From assembly GCA_013359135.1 (NCBI GenBank), contig JABWCN010000012.1, forward strand, positions 1 to 64,000: 64,000 nt of DNA. Reading direction: 5' to 3'. The translations under genes were made by a program, and so were the position numbers. Shown here piece after piece: positions 45,578 to 54,978 of this stretch. Source of the stretch: Pseudobdellovibrionaceae bacterium (GTDB taxonomy: Bacteria > Bdellovibrionota > Bdellovibrionia > Bdellovibrionales > Bdellovibrionaceae). The notes beneath the pieces are model-generated. The model was given only the letters and a program-made list of their open reading frames with translations, searched no databases and was not told the DNA's origin. Each line of letters begins with the position of its first letter. The first letter of the stretch is position 1.

Positions 45578-47480
45578 GATGAAAATCAATGTATTCAAGG
45601 TTGTAATTATCTTTAAGAAATTTTTTATTTCTGGATAAAATGATATCATAAGTAAGCCCTCCGGTCCTAGCATTATCAATATAAGGTGAACGGATTGAAT
45701 AAAGCTCTATATCAAATTTAACTTTGAACTCAGGAAAAGTGACCAATGAATCTTTGTTTTCTGAGAACATAAAAAATGAGTGAGGGACATCAGTTAGAAA
45801 AACAAACTCCGTATTACTATCGAATGAAGACTGTAGCTGTTTTTTTCTAGCCTTAGGATTATCTGCAGTCATTATCAATTCAGAGAAGGGTATCGTTTTG
45901 AATTTAGGCCCATTAAAAAGTAGATTTTGAAGTCTTTCATTAGAAAGATCAGTAAAAACTTTAGAGATAACTCGGACTGAAGATTTTTTAAAAGGAAGAA
46001 TGTATTCAAAAGCATTGCCAGCAAATGGTACGGGAATTAACCGTGAATTTTTTCCTCGTAACAGATTTCTTTGATTGACCAGTAAATCAAGTTTAAATCT
46101 AGCTCTCATGAGATCAATTTGCATTAAGATAAAATTTCCAACTATAACTCCATCAGGTGGTAAGATATATTTCTCTTTAAGGCTCTTTTTTGACAATTCA
46201 GTTTTTATAAATTCGCTTAAAATTGAAAAAAGCAAGTCATATGCTTTTTCGTTTGAATGTAGTTCCAACTTAACCGCAGGAAGAAGTAAGAAAAAATTTG
46301 AGAGAATCAGATCTAATTTAGCAACTGCTTTTGTAGGCATCCAATTGTGAAGTTTTTTTGAAGCTTCAACGATAAGATGTCTGGCTATTAGTGGGTGTAA
46401 TTCATTAGGGAAACTAATCGAAATGGAGTTGCCACCATTTGCAAGCTTTATCATTTTTGTTTGAGTTACGGCTAGTTTATCGCCAGAGAAATAAATTTCT
46501 TTTTCGGCGAGGAGCGTGTTAATTTCTATAAAATCAGCAATCGAAAGTTGACTTAAAACACCATTAAAATGACGATTGAACGTGTTAAAAAATTTTTCAA
46601 AAAATAGATCATGAAAATTTCCATCATAATATTTACTTATATAACCTGCAATAAAAATTCCTTCAGGAGTTCTTAGTTTTACATTTAAATTGCTTTGAGT
46701 TTGTTTATTTAAAAACTCTATTGACTTTGAATTTGGATCATTAGAATCTTTAAAAAAATCTAGTAAGTCATTTATTTGGTTAAATTCATCTTTAGCAATG
46801 TTAATTTTATTAAGAATGAGTTTTTCAATTGAATCCATTTGCTGATTTAATTGTTCTAGATAAGTGATCTTGCTTGAAATTAAATTTTCGATTAGTTTTT
46901 TTTCTACCACATCAGAAATAGAGTTAAAAAACAATGAATTTTGATTTATATTCGAAGCTTGTTGTGTTGCAAAACTAATTTCATCCTTTAATTGCTGTGC
47001 TTTTTGCAATAAATTTTCGTAATGATTAACTCCTAAAGATAAAATAGTTTTGCAATGCTCTGAGTTTTTTAAACATTTTTCTAAGGTTTTATCTCTGTTC
47101 AAATTTTTTAATACTTCTAAAGATGTTAGTTCTTTTTCGGTGGAGGAAAAAGAAGTATAATTTTTAATGGATTCAATAGAGTGTTGCCAAAGTGATTGTG
47201 CAGAGAGTAGATGATTTTCAGATCCATAAGCTTCGATGGTGTCAACCAGGCTTTGGTGTGTTTTATAAATTTCAGATAAGTAGGTGTCTAAGGTATTACT
47301 AACTAGAAGTAGCTTGCTAGAGTTAGGATTTTTAACAAATTGATGGTGTAACGCCAATTCTAAATTTTTTTGTCGGGAAGTTAATTTTTTTTGTTGATAC
47401 CTTATTAAACAGTCATTAGCTTTTAAAGGTTCACTAAGGATAAAGAATATAATTAAATAAAATAAAAAATTATTTTTCAT
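45573..47480 (-). CDS. exported protein with post-signal Cys-x3-Tyr motif
   Basis: This encodes 635 residues with a signal peptide MKNNFLFYLIIFFILSEPLKA followed by NDCLIRY, so the Cys is third in the mature chain and Tyr four later. The N-terminal half is a long helical, probably coiled-coil region (residues 25-250, Leu/Gln/Lys rich). The C-terminal half is mixed (VIVGNFILMQIDLMRARFKLD, RLIPVPFAGNAFEYILPF). Its start overlaps the previous gene's end by 11 bases, so the two are co-translated. No known domain is recognised. The pair may encode partner proteins, since both carry the motif and are helical. Confidence 0.55.
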   Translation of the reverse strand: MKNNFLFYLIIFFILSEPLKANDCLIRYQQKKLTSRQKNLELALHHQFVKNPNSSKLLLVSNTLDTYLSEIYKTHQSLVDTIEAYGSENHLLSAQSLWQHSIESIKNYTSFSSTEKELTSLEVLKNLNRDKTLEKCLKNSEHCKTILSLGVNHYENLLQKAQQLKDEISFATQQASNINQNSLFFNSISDVVEKKLIENLISSKITYLEQLNQQMDSIEKLILNKINIAKDEFNQINDLLDFFKDSNDPNSKSIEFLNKQTQSNLNVKLRTPEGIFIAGYISKYYDGNFHDLFFEKFFNTFNRHFNGVLSQLSIADFIEINTLLAEKEIYFSGDKLAVTQTKMIKLANGGNSISISFPNELHPLIARHLIVEASKKLHNWMPTKAVAKLDLILSNFFLLLPAVKLELHSNEKAYDLLFSILSEFIKTELSKKSLKEKYILPPDGVIVGNFILMQIDLMRARFKLDLLVNQRNLLRGKNSRLIPVPFAGNAFEYILPFKKSSVRVISKVFTDLSNERLQNLLFNGPKFKTIPFSELIMTADNPKARKKQLQSSFDSNTEFVFLTDVPHSFFMFSENKDSLVTFPEFKVKFDIELYSIRSPYIDNARTGGLTYDIILSRNKKFLKDNYNLEYIDFHR

Positions 47481-48711
47481 AAAAGTCTCTATTTGTGCTT
47501 AGTAAGTAATTAAATGCCAAAACTTTTACTTTCCCAAGAGAGGTTTGAAAATAGAAAGGGGATGAAGTCTTATTTAAATTTTCAATATAGTCTCTTTTGT
47601 CTATGCTTAACCCATAATCAGAGCTAGAAATAAATAAGTTTAATCCTTCAAGGGCTTCATTGTAAATATGTCTTGTTGTCCTAGATGATCTATTAAAAAA
47701 ACCACCAAAGATGCCTTTGAATTTAGCATCTAAGAGTTTTTTGAAGTAAGCAGTCATCAATAAAATTTCTTTATTGTTAGGATCTAATAAATTAAAGTCT
47801 GTAATATTTATTAAAAATGATAAATTTTTAAAATCTCTATTCACGTCATTAAGGTTATTAAGACATTTATCACAGTTGATAGGATGAGAAAAGTGACTTA
47901 ATCTGGGCGCTCTGAAGTAAAAAGCAACTAATTGTCTATAGTAGCCTTGATTAATAACTTCTAAAATATTATTTTTTGATTCCGATTCAGTAATTATTTT
48001 TTCTAGATCGATCTCTTTATAAAAAACTTCAGCTAATAGTAATTTAAAATCAGCAAAAGAAATTTTTTTAATGAATCCTGTCTCATGGTTGTGTGCATCT
48101 TTTTCTAGAAGAATATCCTTAATTTTTTGTTTTGTTAAATTTGTACCATGACGTTGAATATTTTCCAAAAGTATTTGCCCATGAGTAGTTAATGGCTGTA
48201 GTTCAAATTTTCTAAAAAAATCAAAACGTTGTTTTTCTTGCATTACTTGAGTATGTATGGTCAGAGTTTTAAAATCTAATTTTGGATATATAACTTGAAG
48301 TTCGATTAGTTTTTGAATAGTTTCAGGAAGCTTAATTTTATTAATAACTTTAAGTTTATTAATCAGTGATGTTGGTAGAGTAGTCATTCCATCTGAAGAC
48401 AACTCTAATAGGCTGTTAATGCTATCTTTTAATAAATAAGCTTCATTAAGTAGAGAGGTCATTTCTTCGACAATAGAGGTTCTTAACTCTAAATCATCGT
48501 CATTTTTTTTATCAGATAATATTTTTATATACTTTTCTGTTGAAGCCGTAATTGTCTCGAAATGCTTAATTAATCCACGAGTGTTTTCTTGATCTGCAAC
48601 ACCTAAGGAAGAAGAAAAGTAAAACTGATAGCAACCATGAGCAGGTAAAGCATGTGATTCAGGTATATATATCTTTAAAAGTAGAAAAATAACTAAGTAT
48701 GTGTATAGCAA
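47470..48711 (-). CDS. exported protein with post-signal Cys-x3-Tyr motif, paired with next gene
   Basis: The 413-residue protein starts at TTG 48711, five bases after a GGAG. The signal peptide MLYTYLVIFLLLKIYIPESHALPA precedes HGCYQFY, so Cys is third and Tyr seventh in the mature chain. The rest is helical, with a CDKC pair near residue 278 that may form a disulfide or bind metal. The sequence otherwise lacks recognisable motifs. Its end overlaps the start of the gene at 47480, so the pair forms an operon. Both may be delivered together. Confidence 0.55.
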   Translation of the reverse strand: MLYTYLVIFLLLKIYIPESHALPAHGCYQFYFSSSLGVADQENTRGLIKHFETITASTEKYIKILSDKKNDDDLELRTSIVEEMTSLLNEAYLLKDSINSLLELSSDGMTTLPTSLINKLKVINKIKLPETIQKLIELQVIYPKLDFKTLTIHTQVMQEKQRFDFFRKFELQPLTTHGQILLENIQRHGTNLTKQKIKDILLEKDAHNHETGFIKKISFADFKLLLAEVFYKEIDLEKIITESESKNNILEVINQGYYRQLVAFYFRAPRLSHFSHPINCDKCLNNLNDVNRDFKNLSFLINITDFNLLDPNNKEILLMTAYFKKLLDAKFKGIFGGFFNRSSRTTRHIYNEALEGLNLFISSSDYGLSIDKRDYIENLNKTSSPFYFQTSLGKVKVLAFNYLLSTNRDFYEK

Positions 48712-48965
48712 GTTGTCTCCGTACTGCCAGTTTTAATTACTCATTAGGGTTTCTTTCACCTGAGTTCTAAAACAATTCATAGACAAGCGACATTAAAATT
48801 CGGAGCAAAAAAGAGACCAACAAAGTAAGAAATTTGTATTTTATTTAAGATTTGATTTCTGAAAAATAAAACACAAATATTCTATTCGTACGAATACAAG
48901 GAAGGCTATCTATCAAAAAAGCAGTTAGGATTATTACAACTGAATTTCAATTAGGTTTTGTTTAA

Positions 48966-50690
48966 TCATTGTAGTTCTTGGCGAGCGAGTGCTATTTCAT
49001 CAAGTCGCTTTTGCTCTGTCCAGTCAAGTTCTTTAGCCATGACGTCGGCAATTTTTTCTAAAGATTGCAAGCTGGCATTTAAATCTAACATAGAAAATCT
49101 AAGTCTTCTAGAAATAACGTCTGTTATTTTTCTAGCAGCTTCGTAGGTTATTGCATAGTGAACTTCAGCCATAATGAATGGATGATGTGGATCAATTCTT
49201 TCTAGCTTATCACTATAGGTTTGTAATAAAAATTCTGATCTACTCCCAAAAGTTGTTGCAAGGTGAGCTGCTATATCAGAATCAAGAGAAAACTTGTTTA
49301 CCAAAAACTGAGTGTAATTGTTATTGTAACCATCGGCTCCGGAAATTTTTAAGTTCTCAGTTTGGCTTTGGTATTGATTTTTAGGTAAATTTAAAAGTTC
49401 AACTGCCTTATTAATGGTGTGCTCTCCCATCACTCGATAGGTCGTCCACTTTCCACCAGTGATGGTTATTAAACCTGAGCTTTTATTGACATTTACAACA
49501 TGATCCCTTGCTAATTGAGACGTATCAGAAGCCTCAGGATCTGAAACTAAAGGCCTTATTCCTGTCCAATATGATTTTACATTTTCTCTAATGATCGGAG
49601 TTGCAAAGTATTTTGATACTTCACTTAAAATGTAATCAATGTCTTCTTCAGAAGTCTTGGGTTTAGAAACTACTTCTGCTTTATTATCTGTCGTGCCAAT
49701 AAGAGTATGTCCTTCCCATGGTAAGATAAATAAAACTCTACCATCTGATGTTTTTGGAATTAGAATTCCCATTTCCGGGATTGAAAATTTCTTGTCGATG
49801 ACTAAATGAGTACCACTGGCACCAGAAATCATTGGTTTTACTTCTGGGTCATCAAGAGTTCTAATCTTGTCAGCAAACGGTCCTGTAGCGTTAACAAAAA
49901 CTTTACCTTTTATTAACCAACGATTACCTGTTAACTGGTCTTCAACAACTGCACCTGTTATTTTTTCATTCACTTTTTGAAAGGAAACCACTTTCGTGTA
50001 GTTTAGTAAAGTGCCGCCTTTGCTTTGAGTTGTAGAAGCTAAACCCAAAGCAAGTCTTGAGTCGTTGAACTGACCATCATAATAGACAACACCACCTTTT
50101 AAACCTTCTGTTTTAATGTGGGGGTATTTTTCTTTTATCTCTTTTGCTGAGATAAAGTGACTACCTGGTAATTTGCCTTTGCTGCCAGCTAACAGATCAT
50201 ACATTTTTAGACCGGCCCAGTAGTATGGAATTTCAATGGTAGAATAAATGGGTGTCATCAAAGCCATAGGTTTTGCAAGATGAGGTGCATTGGAAATAAT
50301 TGTTTTCCTTTCTTGAAGAGCATCTTTTATAAGATTTAAAAGGGTTTTGTCAATTTTTCCAGTACTTATCAGTTTTTTCCACAGCTGTTCAAGATAACGA
50401 ACGCCGCCATGAAGCAGTTTTGTTGATTTACTGGAAGTCTCGCCAGCAAAGTCATTAGCTTCAACAACGACAGTTCTAAGCCCTCGTGTACTTGCATCCA
50501 GCGCAGAACCAAGTCCAGCACTTCCGCCGCCAATAATCACCACATCAAAATTATTTTCTCTACTAAAAAGAATATTTTCTTCTCTATTAATTTTAGAACT
50601 TGAAAAAGTACCGTAGTGATGACGGCAACTCAAAGCACTAGCATGCAATTTAGCGTATAGAAAAAAAACAATCAGGAATAAAAACTTCAT
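48966..50690 (-). CDS. exported FAD-dependent glycerol-3-phosphate dehydrogenase-like protein
   Basis: The ATG at 50690 follows AAGGA and overlaps the previous gene's stop by four bases. Its 574 residues begin with a signal peptide (MKFLFLIVFFLYAKLHASA) and then LSCRHHY, the Cys-x3-Tyr motif. The GlpD-type FAD domain follows: FDVVIIGGGSAGLGSALDASTRG at about 48-70, VEANDFAGETSSKSTKLLHGGVRYLEQ, then YYDGQFNDSRL and later GIRPLVSDPEASDTSQLARDHVV and GGKWTTYRVMGE. GlpD oxidises glycerol-3-phosphate to DHAP, normally on the cytoplasmic face. A secreted version is unexpected. Conserved motifs look intact, so it may be active outside the cytoplasm if FAD is incorporated. Confidence 0.78.
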   Translation of the reverse strand: MKFLFLIVFFLYAKLHASALSCRHHYGTFSSSKINREENILFSRENNFDVVIIGGGSAGLGSALDASTRGLRTVVVEANDFAGETSSKSTKLLHGGVRYLEQLWKKLISTGKIDKTLLNLIKDALQERKTIISNAPHLAKPMALMTPIYSTIEIPYYWAGLKMYDLLAGSKGKLPGSHFISAKEIKEKYPHIKTEGLKGGVVYYDGQFNDSRLALGLASTTQSKGGTLLNYTKVVSFQKVNEKITGAVVEDQLTGNRWLIKGKVFVNATGPFADKIRTLDDPEVKPMISGASGTHLVIDKKFSIPEMGILIPKTSDGRVLFILPWEGHTLIGTTDNKAEVVSKPKTSEEDIDYILSEVSKYFATPIIRENVKSYWTGIRPLVSDPEASDTSQLARDHVVNVNKSSGLITITGGKWTTYRVMGEHTINKAVELLNLPKNQYQSQTENLKISGADGYNNNYTQFLVNKFSLDSDIAAHLATTFGSRSEFLLQTYSDKLERIDPHHPFIMAEVHYAITYEAARKITDVISRRLRFSMLDLNASLQSLEKIADVMAKELDWTEQKRLDEIALARQELQ

Positions 50691-51628
50691 GGTTTTTTCC
50701 TTGTCGTAGTATAGTTTTTTAAACAATAATGTTTTTTTATAGTGGTAGAAAAGTTTTCTAAGAATAACTCAGGATTGTCTGTCGTAAGACCAGTAACACC
50801 CATTGAAATTAGTTCTTGTGCACGTTCTATGGAATTAACAGTCCATGGATTTACTTGGATTTTATGTTCAAGCCATGATTTGATAGTTTCTGGAGTTAAG
50901 TCGGCATGGTGAGGTGAAATTCCCAGAGGTTTGTATTTTCGGATAACTTCTTCTGCTGAAAGTAATGACAATTCTTTTTCATCAACCAGAAGAACAAGCG
51001 GAATTTTCGGTTTATGTTTTTTAAATTCAGTGAGAACATCCCAGTTAAAAGCTCTTGCAATAATAGGAGTTTTGATATTGATTTTATCTATGACTTCAGA
51101 GATTCTTAGTGCAAGAATTGAAATGGGTGCGGATTCAGAGATAAACCCCTTTTCACTTTTAATTTCTAAGTGAAGAGGTATAGTTGGTAATTTTTCAGAC
51201 TCTCTTTTTTTTACAGCTAACAAGAATTCTTCAAAAGTGGGAACTGTTGTGTCGCCTGGAAGGGTTTGTAAGTTATCTGAAAATGAGATTTGTTTGAGCT
51301 CGGCAAGAGTTAGATCTTTAATCAAAACTGGCCTTTTGATGACTGTGAAATCTTTAGGATTCAGATAATAGTCATGATAAAGAACTGGCGTACCATCTTT
51401 AGTTAAATGTACATCAAACTCGACACTGCTAGCGCCGATGTCCATCGAGTTCAATAAAGACGACAGTGAATTTTCTCTTAGTTTGACGCGATTTCCTCTG
51501 TGGGCTGTAATTTCATTAAGTAATAATCTTTTTGGAGCTGGTAAAATAAACTCACTTGCAGGCAAACGTGTCTTCGCTTCTGCAAGTAGAGTGGTTAAAG
51601 TAATAAGTCCAGCAAGTATACAGTTCAT
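50687..51628 (-). CDS. exported glycerophosphodiester phosphodiesterase
   Basis: The preferred start is ATG 51628, one base after the upstream stop, though the frame is open further. The signal peptide MNCILAGLITLTTLLAEA leads to a GDPD TIM barrel. It has H43-R44 in TAHRGNR, E51-N52 in RENS, E70-x-D72 in EFDVHLTKDGTPV and H85 in LYHDYYL, all family catalytic or metal residues. The enzyme cleaves glycerophosphodiesters from phospholipids to glycerol-3-phosphate and an alcohol. The next gene encodes a glycerol-3-phosphate dehydrogenase, so the two could act in sequence outside the cytoplasm. Confidence 0.83.
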   Translation of the reverse strand: MNCILAGLITLTTLLAEAKTRLPASEFILPAPKRLLLNEITAHRGNRVKLRENSLSSLLNSMDIGASSVEFDVHLTKDGTPVLYHDYYLNPKDFTVIKRPVLIKDLTLAELKQISFSDNLQTLPGDTTVPTFEEFLLAVKKRESEKLPTIPLHLEIKSEKGFISESAPISILALRISEVIDKINIKTPIIARAFNWDVLTEFKKHKPKIPLVLLVDEKELSLLSAEEVIRKYKPLGISPHHADLTPETIKSWLEHKIQVNPWTVNSIERAQELISMGVTGLTTDNPELFLENFSTTIKKHYCLKNYTTTRKKP

Positions 51629-51629
51629 T

Positions 51630-53426
51630 TTATGAAAGCTCTTCAATATGAATAAGTCCTGATTTTTCAAAGGTGATTTTAACATCTTTTATAAATTTTT
51701 TATGTTGGAAAAGTATCCTAATCTGTTCGCTACTAATTGGATTCTCAGTTTGATTAATAATTTCTACTTTTCCTTTAAGTGTAAGGCCTGAAAGATTCAC
51801 TTTTCCAGAAATTGTAAGTTCATCCAATTCTAGTATTTTTGTACCATTGAAAGCCTCTAAGATGTTTTCCACATTAGCATAGTGTTTATCTTCTGTTTCA
51901 CGATCTTGAAGTTTAATTGTTGGTAAAAATCCTGGAGCTAGATCTTTAAGAGTAAAGGTCTCTTTATTAAATTCAAATCTATCCGAGTGTAAAAGCATCC
52001 AATAATCGAAAGCTGTTTTGATGGGAGCAAAGAAGTTAGTTCTATGCTCACGTTCGATGTTCATAAAGGTGATTAATGGAATGTTGTTAGTACTTCTAAA
52101 ATGTTGATCTAATTTGAGCATGATAGAACCCATGGCGCCTTCAAGTTGAGTGTAGACTCTTTTTACTCCGTCTTTATCGACTTGTTTTTTATTGTTTTGA
52201 ATAAGAGCAGGGGAAATTTCTTTGAATAAATTACTAAGCCCAATTTTTTCTATTTCGGTTCTTAATAAAGGAGCTAAAACTTCTTCATTGATGATGACCA
52301 TATTGGTATTAAATAGAGATTTTCTTGTCCCAACAGTTAAACCCATTTTTTCAAAAAAAGTTTTTTGATCTGCCCTCTCGGCTTGAGCATGTTCAACAAT
52401 GGTAGGATAAAAAAAAGTTTGACCATTTTTATTGCGACCTTCGGCTATACCAATTTGTCCACCTTTAAGATCAATTTCAGTTTTTTCAGTAGTTACCATC
52501 ATGATTGGAATTTTATTCTTTTTCATATGAGCGACGATCAGTGGATCTGGGCTACCACTAAGATCTTCACCATTAGATATAACAGAGAATTGATTTTTTG
52601 TCTCGGCCGGTGTCTTGGCTAGTAATCTTTCTATCAGATTGATAGCAAAAAAGCCGTGTCCTCCTGGAGCTAATCTATTCGTAGAAAGTTGTTTTTGGTC
52701 ATTTAGAGTAGGAATCTGATGTTGAATTATTTTTCCACCTCTACGGAGTCCTTTCATATCAGGTCGTTCGGCGCTAACGTGTTTCCAAGCTTTTTCGATT
52801 GAGTCTTGAGTTTCGCCACTGACAAGATCAGTGTAAATGATACCTTTATATAAGTCCGATTTTACGAAGGCTTTATGCATTAAAGCCTCAGCTATCGACA
52901 TATCAGTTCCGGGAATATATAAGTCAGTGGCCTTAGCGCCATTTCTTACTTTCTCGCTTGGAATTCCAAGACGTTTACTTAAGTAGCTATTTCTGTCTAC
53001 GGAAGTTCCAGTTCCTGCTTGCATTGAGTGTAAATTTAAAGTTACTCCTCTAGCAAGAGGTATGAGTTCAGCCTGACGCTTTAATAAATCGTTGTAATTT
53101 GTTAAATTAATTTCAGATACAAGTTTATCAGGAGCATTAGCAACTAGATAAACAGTCTGAACAGAAGAATCACTTTCCTGTTTGCTGGGGTCAAATAATT
53201 TAATTGGTTTGTCGTTATTAGATTTATCATAGGCTAACTTAAGCAGCATTTTTAAGTATGCAAAGTTAGATTCATCTAAATTAAGACCGAATCTAGATTT
53301 TGCCTCACCAAGAGTCATTTGATTTAAGAACTCTTTATAACTATAATTCTTGAGACACTGATGACTATAGGCAAAGTTAGAAAAAATAAGACCAACGACG
53401 ACGGGGATATGATTAATTTTTTTCAT
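51630..53426 (-). CDS. exported UDP-sugar pyrophosphorylase-like (UDPGP family) protein
   Basis: From ATG 53426 (a TTG at 53450 also in frame) the protein has 598 residues with a signal peptide MKKINHIPVVVGLIFSNFAYS, then HQCLKNY, the Cys-x3-Tyr motif. Family-like elements are LNLHSMQAGTGTSVDR at about 130-145 (the glycine-rich UTP loop), GAKATDLYI at about 163, APGGHGFF and ISNGEDLSG (like the UGP 'PPGHGD' and 'ISN.DNL' strands). The C-terminal part has a beta-helix-like tail. The enzyme class makes UDP-sugars from UTP and sugar-1-phosphate in the cytosol. An exported copy could only work on host or prey nucleotides, or has another job. It leads the UGP-GDPD-GlpD operon. Confidence 0.65.
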   Translation of the reverse strand: MKKINHIPVVVGLIFSNFAYSHQCLKNYSYKEFLNQMTLGEAKSRFGLNLDESNFAYLKMLLKLAYDKSNNDKPIKLFDPSKQESDSSVQTVYLVANAPDKLVSEINLTNYNDLLKRQAELIPLARGVTLNLHSMQAGTGTSVDRNSYLSKRLGIPSEKVRNGAKATDLYIPGTDMSIAEALMHKAFVKSDLYKGIIYTDLVSGETQDSIEKAWKHVSAERPDMKGLRRGGKIIQHQIPTLNDQKQLSTNRLAPGGHGFFAINLIERLLAKTPAETKNQFSVISNGEDLSGSPDPLIVAHMKKNKIPIMMVTTEKTEIDLKGGQIGIAEGRNKNGQTFFYPTIVEHAQAERADQKTFFEKMGLTVGTRKSLFNTNMVIINEEVLAPLLRTEIEKIGLSNLFKEISPALIQNNKKQVDKDGVKRVYTQLEGAMGSIMLKLDQHFRSTNNIPLITFMNIEREHRTNFFAPIKTAFDYWMLLHSDRFEFNKETFTLKDLAPGFLPTIKLQDRETEDKHYANVENILEAFNGTKILELDELTISGKVNLSGLTLKGKVEIINQTENPISSEQIRILFQHKKFIKDVKITFEKSGLIHIEELS

Positions 53427-53545
53427 GACAAAAGACAATGCAAATAACAAGAACCATCAAAGCTCTAATTAATTGATTTTAACAACAAGAAATTGTCAAA
53501 AAAAAGAACATCGGTCTACAAAAAGGCGTCACTATTTGTACTTCT

Positions 53546-54754
53546 CTAAAAAGTAGTCACATCAATAGCTTCACTGAATGTTCTCCCTAGGGAATTAGAA
53601 AATGCAATAGCTTGAAAGCGATACCTTGTTTGAGGTTGTAGTCCGGTAACCAATATCGAGTGATTACGTCTGAGTAAATTGTCAGTTTGAGTTGTGGTTT
53701 TAATACCGGTGTCTAGATTTGTAACAAGCATCAAACCTGTAGAGTCGACATCAGTAGTCCAGCTAAAAGAGATATCTGTAGCTAACTGCTCTACAACTTG
53801 GAAGTTACTTATAACAGGTGCTTCTCCTTGGTAACAGGCATTGAAATTAGAATCACTACTTGTTGAGGAAGTGTCTTGGTTGTTATTTGGTAAGAGAAAG
53901 TTTTCAGGTGAAATAACTTTCCATCCTCTTGATGCTAGATCGTTCCAAGCTAATGGTTTAGAATCAAGATCGGGATCAAAAAATAATTTATTACCTGCAT
54001 GATTACAAAGAGGATCTGAGCCAGGGGTTGAGTTTGAAGAGACTTTTCTCCAGATTAACATGTTGGCAATATGATACTTGGGTCCCTGGTAATAATAAAG
54101 TTCCAAAGGAATCTGCGACTCACTAGTTATTTCAAGTAATCTGTTTGAACATTTCATTTTTGTTGGAGTGTCACCATCATTGTTTATAAGTGTTTCGAAG
54201 CTATTAGAAGTACTAGCAGGGTCTTTGATTTTGAGAACAGCACCATCATCTGATAGAATAGCTAATTCGTAAGTTCCAGGTTCTGATGTGTTTCCAAGGG
54301 TAAGTTGTGATTCCATTTTTAAAGCAAAGTATTCGATCAACTTTTCGTGATTGTCGTCCTCAATGCTCCCACCAGTTTCAATGGGAAATCCGGTGGAAAA
54401 TAATCGAGTAGGAACATTAATAGAACTAAAAAAAAGATTCTGTTCAGAGTGAGTTGTATGCAGAAGATAGTCCATCACTGTGTAATATCGCAATTGGCCT
54501 AATCCCCGATACCAAAGACTCGCCTTGATGCCGTGTTTTGGGCTTGGAACAGGATCTGTACTAAATGGATCACACACAAGTTTATTCAAAGGAAATGAGT
54601 TTATATTATACTGAGACACTCCTAAAACTTCACTAGCAGAAGTGCTGGTTCCAGTTATATTTTCGTCATTCTGTTTGTTTTTAGTACAGGAAATTGTAAG
54701 TATAAAGAGACTAATTATAGCAAGTGTTTTATTAAGATGACTAAGCTTCTTCAT
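53546..54754 (-). CDS. lipoprotein with PA14-like and fibronectin-type III domains
   Basis: ATG 54754 is four bases after a GGAGG; an in-frame ATG lies upstream. The signal MKKLSHLNKTLAIISLFILTISC|TK is lipoprotein-type. The first half resembles a PA14 domain: YELAILSDDGAVLKIKD, then a 'NNDGDTP' loop and IPLELYYYQGPKYHIANMLIW, its typical ligand-binding beta-sandwich. It is followed by a fibronectin-III-like unit (APVISNFQVVEQLATDISFSW and LQPQTRYRFQAIAF). PA14 domains bind carbohydrate in adhesins and glycosidases, so a surface glycan-binding role is plausible. It ends 95 bases before the start of the UGP-like operon, on the same strand. Confidence 0.68.
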   Translation of the reverse strand: MKKLSHLNKTLAIISLFILTISCTKNKQNDENITGTSTSASEVLGVSQYNINSFPLNKLVCDPFSTDPVPSPKHGIKASLWYRGLGQLRYYTVMDYLLHTTHSEQNLFFSSINVPTRLFSTGFPIETGGSIEDDNHEKLIEYFALKMESQLTLGNTSEPGTYELAILSDDGAVLKIKDPASTSNSFETLINNDGDTPTKMKCSNRLLEITSESQIPLELYYYQGPKYHIANMLIWRKVSSNSTPGSDPLCNHAGNKLFFDPDLDSKPLAWNDLASRGWKVISPENFLLPNNNQDTSSTSSDSNFNACYQGEAPVISNFQVVEQLATDISFSWTTDVDSTGLMLVTNLDTGIKTTTQTDNLLRRNHSILVTGLQPQTRYRFQAIAFSNSLGRTFSEAIDVTTF

Positions 54755-54978
54755 GAAGTCCTCCATAAAAAGAGTATCCAGTTTTAAGTATAAAGGAACT
54801 TATCTGGAAAACTCTCTTAAAAAGTGTATTTGCGGCTAAATGAAACTCTAAAAATTAGTCAAAAAAATGAATATTTCATTTTCAAATTTTGAAACATCTA
54901 TAATTGAAATACCCTTATTCTTCTAGATAATTATTAAACAAAATGCTTTACTTTCAAATATTGATTTGAAGTTCTCTG

